DNA from: Rhizobium sp. SL42
GTDB taxonomy: Bacteria; Pseudomonadota; Alphaproteobacteria; Rhizobiales; Rhizobiaceae
Reading direction: 5' to 3'
NCBI RefSeq assembly: GCF_021729845.1
Contig: NZ_CP063398.1
Span: 186,001-250,000 of the forward strand
Length of the DNA stretch: 64,000 nt
Part shown: one piece after another, positions 57,204-64,000 of the stretch
Layout: each line of letters starts with the position of its first letter
Position numbering within the stretch: position 1 is the first letter of the stretch
The notes under the pieces: generated by a model
What the model was told of the DNA's origin: nothing
Database searches by the model: none
What the model saw: only the letters and a program-made list of their open reading frames with translations
Position numbers and translations under genes: made by a program

Positions 57204-58019
57204 CTACATCGGCTGAAGGCGGAAGTAGAAGCCCGCATTGTCGCTTGCTCCCAGTTCCGGATGGGTCTCGATCACATGCGATAGCGCCGCAATGCTCCAG
57301 CGATCCACCTGACGATAGCCCAGTTGCTCCAGATCACGAACGAAATCGCCTTCATCGCGCATCTGATAGGGTACATAGGCCTTGCCTATGCGTTCTAGCG
57401 TGACGATCGGACCACCTTTGCGAAAAGCAACCTTGTTGAGCAGCAGGTGCTGCGGCAGATGCGGCAGGCTGGTCAGGACAGACGACAGCGGAACATCGAG
57501 ATACTGCATCAGGCCGGAGCCAAGAAACACCGACATGCCTGGCGCATTTTCCAGCCGGTCGACGAAATGCAGTTGATCGAGGCCGTCCTTTTCAGCCCGC
57601 CTGCGCCCGGCCTCGGCGATCGCCGGCAATTCGTAGACAACCCATTGAAAGTTCTTCGGCAGATCCAGCAGGCTGCGGAACGCGCGGTATTTCGTCCCCA
57701 TATGCCCGCCGGCATCCAGCAGGCCGTCAACCCTGTCTCCCAGCCGGCTCAGCCAGAACAGCACCGGATAGTCCCAGGGCGCCACCCTGCACATCTGCTC
57801 AAAGGCGACGTGGGCAATCTCGTCATGATTGTAGCCCGCGAGAGGACCGGCTTTTGCTGCGGCTGTGATCGCCTCGTCGAACGAGCGGTAGGCGCCGGTG
57901 AAACGACGCGGTAGCGGCGACAGATACCGCAGCCGGCCTCCGATTGCGCGAAGCGGCACAAGCGATTGGCCAACGCCCGACCCCACGGTATGCAGCAAAG
58001 CCTGGACAGTCTTCTTCAT
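57204..58019 (-). CDS. Putative methyltransferase, TIGR04325-type
   Basis: The 271-residue protein has RFTGAYRSFDEAITAA, YPVLFWLSRL, LLDAGGHMGTKYRAF (the SAM-binding glycine loop), VVYELPAIAEAGRRRA and VFLGSGLMQYLDVPL. These match the putative methyltransferase family often found in surface-polysaccharide loci (TIGR04325). It would O-methylate a sugar of the repeat unit. ATG 58019 is chosen because GGGAGG lies ten bases upstream; a GTG at 58070 is possible. It follows the flippase gene on the same strand. Confidence 0.78.
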   Translation of the reverse strand: MKKTVQALLHTVGSGVGQSLVPLRAIGGRLRYLSPLPRRFTGAYRSFDEAITAAAKAGPLAGYNHDEIAHVAFEQMCRVAPWDYPVLFWLSRLGDRVDGLLDAGGHMGTKYRAFRSLLDLPKNFQWVVYELPAIAEAGRRRAEKDGLDQLHFVDRLENAPGMSVFLGSGLMQYLDVPLSSVLTSLPHLPQHLLLNKVAFRKGGPIVTLERIGKAYVPYQMRDEGDFVRDLEQLGYRQVDRWSIAALSHVIETHPELGASDNAGFYFRLQPM

Positions 58020-58074
58020 CTTCGCAGTGCCTCCCGCAAACTCTTCGAACTGTGCTCTGATGATGCTCACGTCT

Positions 58075-59604
58075 TTATCCCTGTTCCTTGACCGTGACGG
58101 GCAGCAAACCACCTGCCACCTTGTGGAGAACCGCAAGCGTGCCGATATAGACGAGCCCGCCCGCAAGAACCTGCAGGAAGGTGGTTGTGAACCCGTTCAT
58201 CACGGATTGTCCCGCGACATCGCCGATCAGGAAAATCGTCAGCGCCATCGCGATCACCGCAACGGCCGGATGAGCGCACCCGCGCAGGATCCGGGACCAG
58301 TTAACCGCGCCATAGAGGCTTTGAAGCCAGGCCGAGACGGCAAACGAAAACAGCGCGGCAGCGCATTGCCCGGCCGCAGCGGCCACCATGCCGAATGGTG
58401 ACAGCGCGATGATCAGGACAACAGAAACGAGGCTATTGACCAATATCGCCGCCGGCATCTTGCGGATCGTACCGGTCAGAGAGAGCAGAGGCTCCGTGAC
58501 ATAGCCTGGCACCAGCAGGATCTGCTTGACCGACAGCAAGCTGACCAGGATGGCAGCCGGTGCCCATCCATCTCCCAGCGCGAGGTGGATCAACATGCCC
58601 GACATCAGCGCAAGACCGATATAGATCGGCGCCGAAATGGCCATCAGGACAACTACAAATGTGGTAGCCTTGGCTCCGATCTCCGGCGATGCCGATGATG
58701 GGCTTGAACCTGAGACCGCCCCCTTGCGCAACACGACCCAGGCCAGCTGACGTGCCGGTTCGCCGACAACTTCTGAGAACGCCGAAACAATACGTTCGGC
58801 AGCCCGGTAGTAACCCGCCTCCGTCAGGCCAAGAACGCTGCCGACCACCAAGGTCCCGGAATAGGAGCGCAGGAAGACGATCAGGCGATTGGATACGATA
58901 TGCCGGGAAAATTCGAAGAGCTCGCTCAGGAACCTGGATCGGACGCCAAGTTTTGGCAGCCAGCGCAGGACGAGCGCATAGGCGATGACACTCACCACCT
59001 GGCTCGCGAGCCGTCCCGCCACGAGGGCAAAGATGTTCATGCCATGGAGCAATCCCAATATGGCGACGGCAGTCCCGCAGAGCTCTGCGACGATCTTGAT
59101 CATGCTCAGGTCGCGCAGGCGCCCATCGGCAATAAAGACACCTTCGCAAACAGAGCCGAACGGCGTGGGCAGCAACCAGATGCTGAACATGGCAACAAGC
59201 AGGCCAACATGCGTCAGCTGAAAGTAGAAACCCAGCACCAATGCAACACACAAACCCGTTGCCATGGCCGTCACGCCCGAGACAATGGCCACGGTCGCGA
59301 TCTGATCCAGCCGGTCGCCGTCATGATTCGTTTTCATGACGAACTCGCTCCAGCCACCCTCGGCGAGGATGACGAGAAGGGCAACGATCGCCGCGACATA
59401 GGCAAAAAGCCCGAATTCTGCGGACTCCAGCGTGCGGGCTGCCACGATGAATGTCGCCAGCTGGGTGAACTGCACCACGATCTTTGCCCAGAGCGACCAC
59501 ATGGCATTTCCAAGGAGCGATCGCAGGATCGATTTCGAACGCAATGCTTCGGTGCGACGGGCAAGCCACATGCAAGTTTTCGAAAGTAAGCTTGGCATCA
59601 GCAT
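58075..59604 (-). CDS. Wzx-type polysaccharide flippase
   Basis: The 509-residue protein has about 12-14 hydrophobic spans, with the N-terminal NAMWSLWAKIVVQFTQLATFIVAARTLESAEFGLFAYVAAIVALLV pattern of the polysaccharide transporter (PST/MVF) family. Charged residues lie in the early loops (GGWSEFVMKTNHD). It should flip the undecaprenyl-linked repeat unit to the periplasm, where the Wzy-type protein polymerises it. The start is uncertain by two codons because a second Met is better placed behind AGGA. The methyltransferase gene follows on the same strand. Confidence 0.87.
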   Translation of the reverse strand: MLMPSLLSKTCMWLARRTEALRSKSILRSLLGNAMWSLWAKIVVQFTQLATFIVAARTLESAEFGLFAYVAAIVALLVILAEGGWSEFVMKTNHDGDRLDQIATVAIVSGVTAMATGLCVALVLGFYFQLTHVGLLVAMFSIWLLPTPFGSVCEGVFIADGRLRDLSMIKIVAELCGTAVAILGLLHGMNIFALVAGRLASQVVSVIAYALVLRWLPKLGVRSRFLSELFEFSRHIVSNRLIVFLRSYSGTLVVGSVLGLTEAGYYRAAERIVSAFSEVVGEPARQLAWVVLRKGAVSGSSPSSASPEIGAKATTFVVVLMAISAPIYIGLALMSGMLIHLALGDGWAPAAILVSLLSVKQILLVPGYVTEPLLSLTGTIRKMPAAILVNSLVSVVLIIALSPFGMVAAAAGQCAAALFSFAVSAWLQSLYGAVNWSRILRGCAHPAVAVIAMALTIFLIGDVAGQSVMNGFTTTFLQVLAGGLVYIGTLAVLHKVAGGLLPVTVKEQG

Positions 59605-59814
59605 TCCTGCCTTATTCCATGTCTATGATCATCGCCGAACTGCACAAGTATCCACCAACTGTTGCGGACAATCCGCAACAGGAATGACTTCAACCTTTGT
59701 TGACCTTTCATCGATAGATTCATGGCACCCAGATCGAACTGCAAACAAAACCGCCTGATTTCAACGCCACGTTCAGAGTTCTTTGAAGCCACGCGGTCGA
59801 TGAGAGGCCTATCC

Positions 59815-59907
59815 ATGAGCGAGATAGCTTTGAAATTCCAACTTCGATGGCTCGTCATCATTTTCTGCCTGAGTGTCTGGGCCGCCATCGCCTGCTGGCT
59901 TGTTTGA
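59815..59907 (+). CDS. Tiny membrane protein, 30 residues
   Basis: MSEIALKFQLRWLVIIFCLSVWAAIACWLV would be one membrane span with a short charged N terminus. GAGAGG lies eight bases before the ATG. A longer in-frame start exists at 59722. It ends six bases before the ExoY-like stop, convergent. Small membrane proteins such as ExoX sit beside exoY in Sinorhizobium and inhibit ExoY, but this peptide is much shorter than ExoX and the comparison is only positional. Confidence 0.4.
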   Translation: MSEIALKFQLRWLVIIFCLSVWAAIACWLV

Positions 59908-59913
59908 AGCACA

Positions 59914-60588
59914 TCACCGCTCGTTCTGCGCAAATAGAACGACGCCAATCGTCTTGATGATGATGACGATATCGGCTCGAAGCGACCAATTGTTGTAGTA
60001 GTCGACATCGAACTGGACACGCTGCTCGTAGGACGTATCCGCGCGACGAGACACTTGCCAAAGCCCTGTGAGCCCCGGCGTCATCGTCAGATAGCAATGA
60101 ACGTGCTGACCATAGTGCTCGAGTTCCTCAGCGATGATCGGTCGCGGACCGACGATGCTCATCTCACCCTTCAATATGTTCACCAGCTGCGGCAGTTCGT
60201 CCAAGCTGGTGATGCGCAGATATTTGCCCAGCCAGTGGACGCGCGGGTCGCTTTTCAGCTTCTGCGTTTCCCGCCATTCCTGCAGTCTCGCCGCATCGCT
60301 GGCGAGCAGTTCGTTAAGCACCCTGTCGGCGTCGTTGCGCATGGTGCGGAACTTCAGGCAGAAAAACGGGCGACCGTCGCGCCCAATCCGCTTGTGGCGG
60401 AAAATGATCGGACGACCGTCGACGAACAGCAGAGCGATCGCGATCAGGATCAATGCCGGCGACAGGAAGACAAGCGCAAGTAGCGAAAAGACGATGTCAA
60501 AGGCGCGCTTGAGGCCACGCCGGCCGACATGTCTTGCCGACAAGTCCCTTGCATGACGCTGCGCAAAGTTATCCGAATACAAAGACAT
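59914..60588 (-). CDS. exoY: ExoY-like undecaprenyl-phosphate sugar transferase (priming enzyme)
   Basis: The 224-residue protein is a bacterial sugar transferase: basic N terminus, one membrane helix (FDIVFSLLALVFLSPALILIAIALLF), then PIIFRHKRIGRDGRPFFCLKFRTM, LRITSLDELPQLVNILKGEMSIVGPRP and PGLTGLWQVSRR. It transfers a sugar phosphate to undecaprenyl phosphate to begin the EPS repeat; ExoY uses galactose. The ATG at 60588 is chosen over GTG 60591. It lies at the far end of the EPS cluster with its own promoter region upstream. Confidence 0.9.
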   Translation of the reverse strand: MSLYSDNFAQRHARDLSARHVGRRGLKRAFDIVFSLLALVFLSPALILIAIALLFVDGRPIIFRHKRIGRDGRPFFCLKFRTMRNDADRVLNELLASDAARLQEWRETQKLKSDPRVHWLGKYLRITSLDELPQLVNILKGEMSIVGPRPIIAEELEHYGQHVHCYLTMTPGLTGLWQVSRRADTSYEQRVQFDVDYYNNWSLRADIVIIIKTIGVVLFAQNER

Positions 60589-60991
60589 CACCCGCCCCTT
60601 CCAGCCAACTTAAAGCTGCCTGCCAAAGCGGGACGAAGCAATTGATCCTGATAGCCAGCGGTTCCACTGATAGAGGTAGGCGTCTGCCCCTTTTTCGGCC
60701 TAAAAGCCGAGAGATACCCGCGGCAAGTCAGGCGCTTTCGCGTTTATGCGAATCTGCAGTGTACTCGTACGACCTTTGGCAACCGAGCGGCCGGTTCGCG
60801 TTCAAGCTGCAAGGTTTGGCTCATGGAGCCGACCATCGGCGCGGATGCGCCGGGCGGATGGGTGCCGACAGCGCCTTGGGGCGCAGAACTCACTAATAAA
60901 CTTTTCAAATCATGACTATATAAAGCGATCCCGCGACCTGCATCGCTGCCGGCCACGGGATATTTTGCAGACCATCTCAATCAGGCAGCGC
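60589..60991. other. Intergenic region between exoY-like and pseudoazurin genes
   Basis: About 400 bases. It should hold the exoY-like promoter and the end of the pseudoazurin transcript. A small GCGCC-TTGG-GGCGC hairpin lies at 60871-60884 and a weak terminator-like stem at 60928-60961. No supportable gene was seen. Confidence 0.45.
60928..60961 (-). terminator. Possible weak terminator after the pseudoazurin gene
   Basis: On the minus strand ATCCCGTG and CGCGGGAT form an 8-bp stem (one G-U pair) with a long loop, followed by CGCTTTATATAG. It begins about 30 bases after the pseudoazurin stop. The long loop and mixed tail make it uncertain. Confidence 0.3.
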
Positions 60992-61438
60992 TTACTGGGC
61001 GCTGGCGAGAGCAGCTTCCATTCGCTCATGCGCCTTCTTCGGCAACTTGACCGCCTTGAACGCTTCGAGATTTACAGCCGGATCGTTGACGACAATGGCG
61101 GCGACCATGCCCATGCCGACATGCGGCGCACATTTGATGCCATACACGCCCGGCACATCGAACGTGATCTTGATCGTCTCGTTCATCTTGCCCTTGAACT
61201 CGGTTGCGCCATCGGGGCTCATGCCCTTGATGCTCTCGGCGTTGTGACCCTTGTCCGTCGGGATGAATGTCACCGTATCACCGGCGGCGATCTTCAAGCC
61301 TGCCGGCTCGAAAACCATGGCCTGGCCATCGGCGCCCTTGTTCAACATATGCACTTCAAAATCGGCAGCCCCCGCGGAAACCGTCAGGGTCGCCATGAAA
61401 AGGCCAGCGGCGGCAAAAGGCTTCAGCACATCAAACAT
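60992..61438 (-). CDS. Pseudoazurin (blue copper protein)
   Basis: The 148-residue protein has a signal peptide ([27 protein letters not shown], cut near residue 25) and a cupredoxin domain. Copper ligands are His65 (TDKGHNAES), Cys103, His106 and Met111 ([12 protein letters not shown]), the pseudoazurin spacing. It is a periplasmic electron carrier, often for copper nitrite reductase or nitrous oxide reductase; no denitrification genes lie in the window. ATG 61438 is chosen because it directly precedes the signal peptide, although the frame is open further up. Confidence 0.9.
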   Translation of the reverse strand: MFDVLKPFAAAGLFMATLTVSAGAADFEVHMLNKGADGQAMVFEPAGLKIAAGDTVTFIPTDKGHNAESIKGMSPDGATEFKGKMNETIKITFDVPGVYGIKCAPHVGMGMVAAIVVNDPAVNLEAFKAVKLPKKAHERMEAALASAQ

Positions 61439-61661
61439 GTCTATTCCATCTCCATTGACGGGATCACTCGCGATCCGTTGGCAATGGGAATTACGCGGCT
61501 TCCCGGCTTGCTTCTTTGACATAGCGCAAACTGGAAAATGAACGCGATGGAACAGCTACGAAGCATGTCGCCTTCCATGAAGGGATAAACTCTCCTAGGC
61601 TTTGCGCGAAGATTGTCGGGTACGATCGACAGCCAGCCAACGCAGAAGGACCGCAAGACAC

Positions 61662-62192
61662 ATGACAGAACGAGGCCATGACACGAGCCAGCTTGAAATG
61701 GTGGTGCTGATGACGCCGGACATGGCGAATTTTTCCGGCAAGGTTCATGGTGGTGCCCTGCTCAATCTGCTCGACCGCGTAGCCTATTCCTGCGCTTCGC
61801 GCTATTCGCAGCAGTATGCCGTGACCCTTTCCGTCGATCAGGTCGTGTTTCGCCAGCCTATCCATGTCGGCGAATTGGTCACCTTTCGCGCCTCGATCAA
61901 CCATGCCGGCCGGACCTCGATGGAAATCGGCATTCGTGTCGAAGCCGAAGATATCCGCAGTGGCGAACGACGCCACACGAATTCCTGCTATTTCACCATG
62001 GTCGCCGTCGACGCCAACGCTCGTCCCATCGCCGTTCCGCCCTATGAACCGAAGAGCCCTGCCCGCAAGCGGCGCCAACGGGCAGCCGAAATCCGCCGCA
62101 GCCTTCGGCTGGAATTCGAGGCCCGGTTCAAGCAGGCGAGCGCGCTGGCCGACGAGAAAACGGATGATGGAGAATTCGAACCGACCACTTGA
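61662..62192 (+). CDS. Hot-dog acyl-CoA thioesterase (BFIT/YciA-type)
   Basis: The 176-residue protein has the YciA/ACOT hot-dog pattern: MVVLMTPDMANFSGKVHGGALLNLLDRVAYSCASRYS (with the conserved Asn-x-x-Gly and Asp), TLSVDQVVFRQPIHVGELVTFRASINHAGRTSMEIGI, and a charged C-terminal tail. It would hydrolyse acyl-CoA in the cytosol. ATG 61662 has AAGGA upstream; an earlier in-frame start looks non-coding. It is divergent from the pseudoazurin gene. Confidence 0.85.
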   Translation: MTERGHDTSQLEMVVLMTPDMANFSGKVHGGALLNLLDRVAYSCASRYSQQYAVTLSVDQVVFRQPIHVGELVTFRASINHAGRTSMEIGIRVEAEDIRSGERRHTNSCYFTMVAVDANARPIAVPPYEPKSPARKRRQRAAEIRRSLRLEFEARFKQASALADEKTDDGEFEPTT

Positions 62193-62773
62193 GAATTAGC
62201 CTCGCGCCCAAACTCAAGCGGACAACCGACGAATCCGCATACGGCCGACATGCCACGCGGTCCTGGAACGCGGTCACCGGCGCAGCTAGCCAGCGGCATC
62301 CGGTTGCCTGCGCGCCAGCAAGGGCCGCTCGCAAGACAATTCTCTACTCCTTTCGAAGTAGTATCATCTACTTCACAAGCATAGTATCGATCAATTCTCG
62401 ACAGGATCGATAGATCTGGCGACAGGCTCTGAATCCAAATCGGCGGATCTCGCAAATCCACACCGGAATTCGGCCAAAAGCACCCAAATTAGGTCCGATC
62501 CAAATCCCTACATTTCACAAACATGCCCAAAAATGGCAATTTCAATCGATTTAAACCGCTGATCTGAATATTTCCATAAACAGAACTGAGACGATTCTGG
62601 CGGTGATACATGGGTGACGATATAATCTGATATGCTATTCTATTAACCAAGCAATAAGAACTATAGGGCTTAGCATATTCCTTTATATTAACTAGCCACT
62701 AACCGATGAAGTTAATATTGCGTTAATTATTACTCCATGGTTCATTCCGCCTCAAACGTAGGAGGAATGTTTC
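62193..62773. other. AT-rich intergenic region before the adhesin gene
   Basis: About 580 bases with no supportable gene. From about 62490 the sequence becomes markedly AT-rich and includes the CtrA-type box at 62712-62726. It probably contains a long promoter or leader for the large adhesin gene. Confidence 0.5.
62712..62726. promoter_or_regulatory. CtrA-type binding site upstream of the adhesin gene
   Basis: TTAATATTGCGTTAA is an exact TTAA-N7-TTAA dyad, ending 47 bases before the adhesin ATG at 62774. It is the second such site in the window (the first is at minC). It suggests cell-cycle control of surface adhesion, but short AT-rich motifs can occur by chance in an AT-rich region. Confidence 0.5.
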
Positions 62774-64000
62774 ATGGTCGAGCGCGACGTTAATTTTTCG
62801 GATGCCCAGAACGATGTTGTCGAGTTTGGCGCTGATCAGCAGCCAACGGCAGTAACACCGGTTGAAATTGCCCAGGCAACGAATGACCCGGTCTTCGTTG
62901 ATCCGGCCACAGGCCAGGATATCCAGCAGCCGACACCCTCCGCACAAACGATCGGCGCCACGGTCATCCAGGTCGCAGCCGACAACCGGGCAATCCTGCC
63001 CGAGGGCGCATCGATCGAAAACATTGTTGTCGAAGGCGACAACCTAGTTCTCGTGCAGCCGGACGGTACGCGCATCATCATCGAAGGCGCCTCTCTCAAT
63101 GTACCCACCTTCCTGATCGGTCAGGTCGAGGTGCCATCCCAGGTTCTCATTGCGGCGCTCCAGGCCAATGGCATCAATGTGGCCGCAGGGCCTGACGGCA
63201 CCGTCAGCGTGGTCAGTGCAGGAAGCTCCGGCGGCGACTTGTCGGACGGCGAGGGCAATATCGGCGAGGCAGGCCCTGTGATCGACCTGCTCGGCGATAC
63301 GGACTTCGGTTTCGACGCGCCGACGCTTGAGGCGCTTGCCGATGCGGGCAATGTCGATCCGGAACTCGAGGACTTCCTTGCCGGTGGCATCTCGGAAGAA
63401 GACCTGTCGACAGGCTTGAAGGAGCCTGACGACGGCTCGGACTCATCGACGATTACCGGTACTTTTGCCGGCACAGACTTCGAAAATACCGCCCTCACCT
63501 ACACGTTCGGCCTGCCAACAACAGAGCTGAGCTCAGGCGGCATATCGCTCGTCTGGACATTTGGTGCGGATGGCGCCCTTGAAGGACGGGCGGGCGAAGA
63601 CGGTCCGGTGATCATTCGCGCGGAGATCAGCGGCAGCACCTACACAATCACGTTGCTCGGCCCGATCGATCACCCCGACACAGCACAGGAAGACAGCATC
63701 GACCTGCAGATCCCGGTGACTGTGACCGATGTCGATAACGGCACCGACACCGCGATCATGACCGTGCGTATCGAGGACGACAGCCCGGAAGCCGGCGCCA
63801 ACAATAATGTTCAGCTCGATGACGACGCTATTCAATCCGAACAGACGGAGGGTGAAGGCAGCGACGAGCCCGTGCTGCTGCGCAGCCAGCTCGTCAGCGT
63901 CTCGTTCGCCGGCAATCCCGGTGGCGAAGGCGATGATGCCGATTCCGTCAACGCATCGGGCATCCTCGCCCATAATTACGGTGCCGATGGCGCTGGCTCT
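62774..64000 (+). CDS. N-terminal part of a large secreted RTX/VCBS-type adhesin (partial)
   Basis: The frame is open for 409 codons from ATG 62774 (preceded by GGAGGAATG) to the window end. The N-terminal region (about 1-140) has repeated short beta motifs, such as NLVLVQPDGTRIIIEGASL and VPSQVLIAALQANGINVAAGPDG, that resemble the retention or leader modules of large type-1-secreted adhesins. An acidic linker follows, then a DUF5801/VCBS-like repeat (about 225-340: LTYTFGLPTTELSSGG, DGPVIIRAEISGSTYTITLLGPIDHP, IPVTVTDVDNGTD, MTVRIEDDSPEA), and a second repeat appears to begin. It would be exported by a T1SS to the cell surface for biofilm or host attachment. Confidence 0.82.
   Translation, partial: MVERDVNFSDAQNDVVEFGADQQPTAVTPVEIAQATNDPVFVDPATGQDIQQPTPSAQTIGATVIQVAADNRAILPEGASIENIVVEGDNLVLVQPDGTRIIIEGASLNVPTFLIGQVEVPSQVLIAALQANGINVAAGPDGTVSVVSAGSSGGDLSDGEGNIGEAGPVIDLLGDTDFGFDAPTLEALADAGNVDPELEDFLAGGISEEDLSTGLKEPDDGSDSSTITGTFAGTDFENTALTYTFGLPTTELSSGGISLVWTFGADGALEGRAGEDGPVIIRAEISGSTYTITLLGPIDHPDTAQEDSIDLQIPVTVTDVDNGTDTAIMTVRIEDDSPEAGANNNVQLDDDAIQSEQTEGEGSDEPVLLRSQLVSVSFAGNPGGEGDDADSVNASGILAHNYGADGAGS

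Noticed and set aside
61439..61661. FNR/FixK box before the pseudoazurin gene
   Set aside because: No TTGAT-N4-ATCAA dyad is present; the only symmetry seen (GGATC...GATCC) does not match the consensus.
1..64000. tRNA, rRNA, CRISPR arrays, insertion sequences or prophage genes
   Set aside because: None was recognised: no transposase or integrase frame, no regularly spaced repeats, and no tRNA-like cloverleaf seen by eye. A covariance-model search would be needed to exclude small RNAs.

Overview
The window looks like a chromosomal segment of an alphaproteobacterium, most likely of the Rhizobiaceae. The grounds are high GC with long antisense shadow frames, a minCDE operon under a CtrA-type box, an Irr/ICE-like iron box, ExoY/ExoF/ExoP-like exopolysaccharide genes, and a 4-bp ATGA overlap style. 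No tRNA, rRNA, CRISPR array or insertion sequence was seen. Everything here was read by eye; no database search was run.

Layout. (1) 1-5.6 kb: the end of an aromatic aminotransferase gene, a YitT membrane protein, a FecCD-type iron/cobalamin ABC importer (801-3951, minus) divergent from a SAM methyltransferase with an ICE-like box between them, and a VapB/VapC-type toxin-antitoxin pair. (2) 5.7-14.1 kb: six catabolic or regulatory genes that match the five-step bacterial ergothioneine degradation pathway. They are a MIO-less ammonia-lyase homologue (ergothionase), a urocanase homologue (thiourocanate hydratase), a DUF917 protein (the likely thiohydantoin desulfurase), a hydantoinase and an M20 carbamoylase, plus a LysR-type regulator with two helix-turn-helix segments and a shared 13-bp motif before both transcription units. 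(3) 14.2-17.4 kb: a globin, then a GntR-kduD-kdgK operon for 2-keto-3-deoxygluconate metabolism. (4) 17.9-25.4 kb: a PAS-PAS-HTH regulator, a TadG-like protein, an HxlR/quinone reductase pair, an Xre/RES toxin-antitoxin pair and minCDE. (5) 25.5-43.7 kb: a hybrid NRPS-PKS island. On the minus strand, in order of transcription, it holds A-PCP, then KS-AT-ACP-aminotransferase-C-A-PCP (2706 aa), then C-PCP-TE, then a GINT1-like protein. A DegT aminotransferase, an Sfp-type phosphopantetheinyl transferase and a GMC oxidoreductase lie alongside. (6) 43.9-60.6 kb: an exopolysaccharide cluster (GH16 hydrolase, polymerase, pyruvyl transferase, Crp- and LuxR-type regulators, three glycosyltransferases, ExoF- and ExoP-like export proteins, methyltransferase, flippase, ExoY-like priming transferase). 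(7) 61-64 kb: pseudoazurin, a hot-dog thioesterase, and the start of a large secreted RTX-type adhesin with its own CtrA-type box.

How the parts work together. Region 2 would turn ergothioneine into glutamate, releasing trimethylamine, sulfide, CO2 and ammonia. Region 5 should make a small peptide-polyketide: a loaded amino acid is extended with malonyl, its beta-keto group is transaminated, and the product is joined to glycine. Two oddities there are a condensation domain with HQxxxDG and a thioesterase with a catalytic cysteine. The best candidates for new biology are this assembly line and its GINT1/DegT partners beside an EPS locus.
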